Part shown: one piece after another, positions 61,112 through 64,000 of the stretch
How the letters are laid out: each line of letters opens with the position of its first letter
How positions within the stretch are numbered: position 1 is the stretch's first letter
Assembly: GCF_001905005.1 (NCBI RefSeq)
Contig: NZ_LWKZ01000026.1
Span: forward strand, 372,001 to 436,000
Length of the DNA: 64,000 nt
Source of the DNA: Streptomyces sp. CB02923
GTDB lineage: Bacteria; Actinomycetota; Actinomycetes; Streptomycetales; Streptomycetaceae
Direction of reading: 5' to 3'
Program-made: the position numbers and the translations under genes
The notes under the pieces: model-generated
Database searches by the model: none
Told to the model about the DNA's origin: nothing
Seen by the model: only the letters and a program-made list of their open reading frames with translations

Positions 61112-63754
61112 TCAGTCCGTACGCTCTGGGTGGTGTGCTGCCGGTGCGCCGCCCGGCCGGGCCGGTGCGCCGCCCGGCCGGGCGAGTGCGGCGGCCTCGG
61201 ACGGAAGCCGGGCGGGCCGGGGGCGCCCGGCGGGCATCTCCCTGGCGGGATTGCCGCCCCAGCACGCGTTCACGGGCACCTCCTCGCCCTTCATGAGGAA
61301 GGAGTCGGGCGCGAGTTCGGCGCCGTCGCCCACCGTGACGCCGTAGTGGACGAGGGCCCCGATGCCGAGGGTGCAGCCGTCTCCGAGGGCGGTGCGGTCG
61401 GCCTTGAAGGTTCCGTCCTCCTGGGAGTGGCACTGGATGGCGCTGCCCGCGTTGAGGGTGCAGTGGTCGCCGATCGTGACGAGGGAACGTTCCGACATGC
61501 CGCAGCCGTCGTCGTACAGCCGCCGTCCGAGCCGTACGCCCAGCGCCCGCCAGAACAGGCTCTTGAACGGAGTGCCGTTCAGGAAGCGCAGGGGCATCGC
61601 GTGGAGCTTCCAGAAACGTTCGTGCCGCCAGAAGTACGGCGTGTAGATCGAGCAGTACCGCGGCGTCTGCCGCCGGAACCCGTTGACGGCGCGTTCGACG
61701 CCCACGGAGTACGTGACGGAGAAGAGCAGCGCGAGGACGGACGCCGACGCGACCGCCACGGCACCGAACGTGTGGTAGAGGTCGGCTGCGGCCCAGGCGA
61801 TCAGGGTGAGGACGTACACCTGCACCCACCGGACCAGCAGGTACAGGCCCATCGAGCGCAGGTTGTAGACGTTCTTGGCGGCCAGGTGGCGCCGCAGCGC
61901 GTCCCCGTTCCGCAGGTGGTCGAACGCGGCGTCGCGCTCGACGGACCGTGGGATCTCGAAGCAGGGCGAGCCGAGGAGGCCGACGCCTTCCCGGACGGGC
62001 CCGTCGAGCGGGACCGCGACCTTCGTCGCGAGGAGGCAGTTGTCGCCGGTCCGGCCCCGCGGCGGGTAGAAGACGGCGTTGCCGAGGAAGTTGTGCGGTC
62101 CGATCGCGACGTGCGAGAGCCGGAAGGAGGTCCGGGAGTAGTCCGCGTTCATCAGCGACAGGCCGTCGGCGATCATCGTGCCGGTGCCGACCGAGCTGAG
62201 GTACGGGGATTCGTGCTTCACGCCCGTACCGAAGTTCGACCCCGTCTGCTCGACGTGGGACAGGTCGTACCCGAGGCGGCTGAGGTAGCCGACGATGTAG
62301 GAACTGTCCCCGAAGAGCGTCGTGAAGAACTTGACGTTGGTCATCCGCGCGATCGTGCGGTGCAGCGAGTAGTGGAGGCCGTACATCCGGTAGGCCCGGC
62401 CCGGTTCGATGACGAGGTGGAGCAGCCGGGGCACCGTGACCACCACGAGCAGACCGGCGGCCAGCGCGCCGAAGAAGAGCGCGGACGACGCCGCCAGGGC
62501 CTCGCCGTAGAACGACCAGCTCGTCAGGGCCAGCGGGCCCGAGTCCAGGAGCGCGGCGAGCCGCGGTACTTCGGCGAGCACCATGCCCACCCCGCCGAAG
62601 GCCAGCGGGAGATAGACGAGCAGGGTGCTCAGCAGTTGGAGGACGGCGTAGGCGGCGCGCGGTGTGCGGAGGCCGGGCTCGTCGAGCGTCCGGTAGTCGA
62701 GGTCCGTGCGCTGCGCGGGCGAGCCGTGCCAGTGTTCCCCGGCGGGCACGGCCTGGCCCGTGTGGAGGGACGAGGCATGGCCCAGCTGGGCCCCGTCGCC
62801 CAGCGACGTACCGATGTCGAGCACCGTCGCCTCGCTGACGAGCACGTTCTCGCCGAGGACGACCGTGCCGGTCCGGATCAGGCCCGCGTGGGCCCGGTAG
62901 CAGGTGAGGTACGCGTCCTTGCGGATGACCGTGCCCTCTCCGATGGTCAGCAGGTCGGTGCAGACGGGCACGTGTTTGGACAGGATGGTGACGTCCCGTC
63001 CGATCGTCGCGCCGAGTGCCCTGAGGTAGCCGACGTAGAGCGGCGAGCCGGCGAAGAGGACCAGCGGATTCGACTGGACCAGCGTCCTGACGACCCAGAA
63101 ACGGAAGTACGCCGGGCTCCAGACCCGTAGCTCGCGCGGCGTCCACCGCCCGACGAGCACCCACTTGGCCAGGACCGGGAAGGCGCACAGCCCGAGGAAG
63201 ACCGCGGCGCCGAAGAGGGCCGCCCGCACGTAGATGCCGCCCACGCCCGACGCGGCGGACAGCCAGTCGTAGCCGCGGACGGAGACGACGGCGGCGATGT
63301 AGGAGTAGCCGAGGAACGTCAGGAGTTGCAGGGTTCCGCACAGGACGTACGCGGGTGTGCCGACGGGGCGCGGGGGCGGCGGCTCGGACGCGGCTGCCGG
63401 GGGCGGCGGCGAGGTGGCGGAGGTCCCGTCCGGGGCCGGGGGCGGCGTGCTGTCGATGAGCGCCGCCGCCAGACCGTTGATCGTCGGGTGGCGGTAGATG
63501 TCCCTCATCGACACCGACGGGAGGCCGGCGCGTTTCCTGACCCGGGCGCAGAAGTGGGCCATGACCAGGGAGTCGGCGCCCAGGTCGGTGAAGAAGTGGG
63601 CGTCGGCCGGGACGCGGTCGACGCGCAGGACGTCGGCCAGCACGTCGGCCAGCACCGCGGCGGGGGCGGCGGCGCCGACTGCTCCCTGTGCTCCCGATGT
63701 TTCGGCTGATGCTGCTGATTCCATTGATGGTGCCTCGACGGATTTTCCCACCAC
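61112..63754 (-). CDS. Pls-type carrier - membrane - triple acyltransferase-like protein (stand-alone)
   Basis: 880 residues; AGGAG 5 bases before GTG 63754 fixes the start. Order: carrier domain (30-105, TDLGADSLV with Ser62), a Pro/Ser linker, then the terminal module of Pls/NRPS-terminal type: TM1-2 (134-157, 174-201), soluble C1 (220-355, left-handed hexapeptide-like TIGRDVTILSKHVPVCTDLL), TM3-4 (367-396, 419-447), C2 (455-605), TM5-6 (632-688) and C3 (700-840, TIGDHCTLNAGSAIQCHS). In epsilon-poly-lysine synthetase the same six helices and three tandem domains follow an A-T pair in one chain and make the isopeptide bonds. Here no A domain is fused; the next gene supplies it. Confidence 0.88.
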   Translation of the reverse strand: MVGKSVEAPSMESAASAETSGAQGAVGAAAPAAVLADVLADVLRVDRVPADAHFFTDLGADSLVMAHFCARVRKRAGLPSVSMRDIYRHPTINGLAAALIDSTPPPAPDGTSATSPPPPAAASEPPPPRPVGTPAYVLCGTLQLLTFLGYSYIAAVVSVRGYDWLSAASGVGGIYVRAALFGAAVFLGLCAFPVLAKWVLVGRWTPRELRVWSPAYFRFWVVRTLVQSNPLVLFAGSPLYVGYLRALGATIGRDVTILSKHVPVCTDLLTIGEGTVIRKDAYLTCYRAHAGLIRTGTVVLGENVLVSEATVLDIGTSLGDGAQLGHASSLHTGQAVPAGEHWHGSPAQRTDLDYRTLDEPGLRTPRAAYAVLQLLSTLLVYLPLAFGGVGMVLAEVPRLAALLDSGPLALTSWSFYGEALAASSALFFGALAAGLLVVVTVPRLLHLVIEPGRAYRMYGLHYSLHRTIARMTNVKFFTTLFGDSSYIVGYLSRLGYDLSHVEQTGSNFGTGVKHESPYLSSVGTGTMIADGLSLMNADYSRTSFRLSHVAIGPHNFLGNAVFYPPRGRTGDNCLLATKVAVPLDGPVREGVGLLGSPCFEIPRSVERDAAFDHLRNGDALRRHLAAKNVYNLRSMGLYLLVRWVQVYVLTLIAWAAADLYHTFGAVAVASASVLALLFSVTYSVGVERAVNGFRRQTPRYCSIYTPYFWRHERFWKLHAMPLRFLNGTPFKSLFWRALGVRLGRRLYDDGCGMSERSLVTIGDHCTLNAGSAIQCHSQEDGTFKADRTALGDGCTLGIGALVHYGVTVGDGAELAPDSFLMKGEEVPVNACWGGNPAREMPAGRPRPARLPSEAAALARPGGAPARPGGAPAAHHPERTD

Positions 63755-64000
63755 GTGAGCTCCTCGGAGTAGCGGCGTAGCGGACTTCCGGGACCCGGCG
63801 GGTCGGACCCCTCGCCGATGCGGGCGTGAACGGGAAGGGAACACCGTGAAAATTCACGTAACACCCGGAAGGACTACCGCGGACCGTTCCGTGCGAAGGG
63901 GGCCGTAGGCCGTAGCGGCGGTACGACCCGGTGCCCGTACCGCCGCTCCCGGCTCCGGCTCCCCGGCGGCACCGGAACCCTCACCCGCCACCGGGCGGCC
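63755..64000. promoter_or_regulatory. Leader and promoter region of the locus B operon (to window edge)
   Basis: About 245 bases upstream of the Pls-type gene. CGTGAA-AA-TTCACG (63845-63858) is a perfect palindrome with a 2-base centre, flanked on both sides by GTGTT in direct orientation when read on the minus strand. It sits about 91 bases before GTG 63754 in an AT-rich patch, as expected for the operator or promoter of the whole operon. Confidence 0.55.

Overview
This is very high-GC DNA with strong G/C at third codon positions, GTG and TTG starts, rare in-frame TTA codons (in at least four genes), a chaplin gene and a SARP-type regulator. Together these point to Streptomyces or a close relative. 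Most of the content is accessory: catabolic islands, secreted proteins, regulators with their own operators, and two biosynthetic loci. It reads like a chromosome-arm region. No tRNA, rRNA, CRISPR array or intact insertion sequence was seen.

Layout. (1) 1-7.3 kb: the tail of an AMP-forming acyl ligase, an FAD monooxygenase, a P-loop NTPase paired with a membrane-tethered periplasmic-binding-fold protein, a cyclic-nucleotide-binding protein and a CBS-BON protein. (2) 7.3-14.96 kb: a MarR / dienelactone hydrolase divergon with twin operators, an acyl-CoA ligase, an alpha/beta hydrolase with a Glu-Pro repeat tail, a methyltransferase, a YbdK-type ligase, a GNAT acetyltransferase and a frameshifted RraA-like pseudogene. 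(3) 15.0-29.0 kb, biosynthetic locus A: P450, LOG-type phosphoribohydrolase and a PurA-like enzyme on the minus strand; PPOX-fold flavoprotein, A-T-reductase NRPS and a PurB-like protein on the plus strand; a lone acyl carrier protein; and a 1176-residue SARP-LAL regulator. (4) 29.4-31.6 kb: a secreted double-psi beta-barrel protein, then an XRE-cupin regulator divergent from an epoxide hydrolase around a perfect palindrome. (5) 31.7-40.3 kb: an alpha-glucan utilisation island with LacI regulator, sugar-binding lipoprotein, two permeases, GH13 alpha-glucosidase and a secreted GH87-type glucanase. (6) 40.3-49.0 kb: an MFS pump with a B12-type radical SAM enzyme, a large NACHT NTPase, and a DHA2 efflux pump divergent from a MarR regulator. 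(7) 49.2-54.4 kb: an M4 metalloprotease with a propeller tail, a chaplin, a deleted SDR pseudogene and a second YbdK paralogue. (8) 54.5-63.8 kb, biosynthetic locus B.

Locus B is one minus-strand operon: a stand-alone carrier-membrane-acyltransferase protein of the epsilon-poly-lysine synthetase (Pls) C-terminal type, an NRPS with half a condensation domain plus A-T-TE, a SyrP-like Fe(II)/2-oxoglutarate hydroxylase, and SbnB- and SbnA-like enzymes that make 2,3-diaminopropionate (Dap). The inferred product is a Dap-based, possibly hydroxylated, oligomer or polymer made by a Pls machine split into two proteins. Locus A couples nucleotide-type chemistry (PurA-like, PurB-like, LOG) to a reductase-terminated NRPS; its PurB-like partner lacks two catalytic segments of the family. 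These two loci are the best candidates for undescribed biology.

All family calls come from reading motifs by eye. No database search was run.
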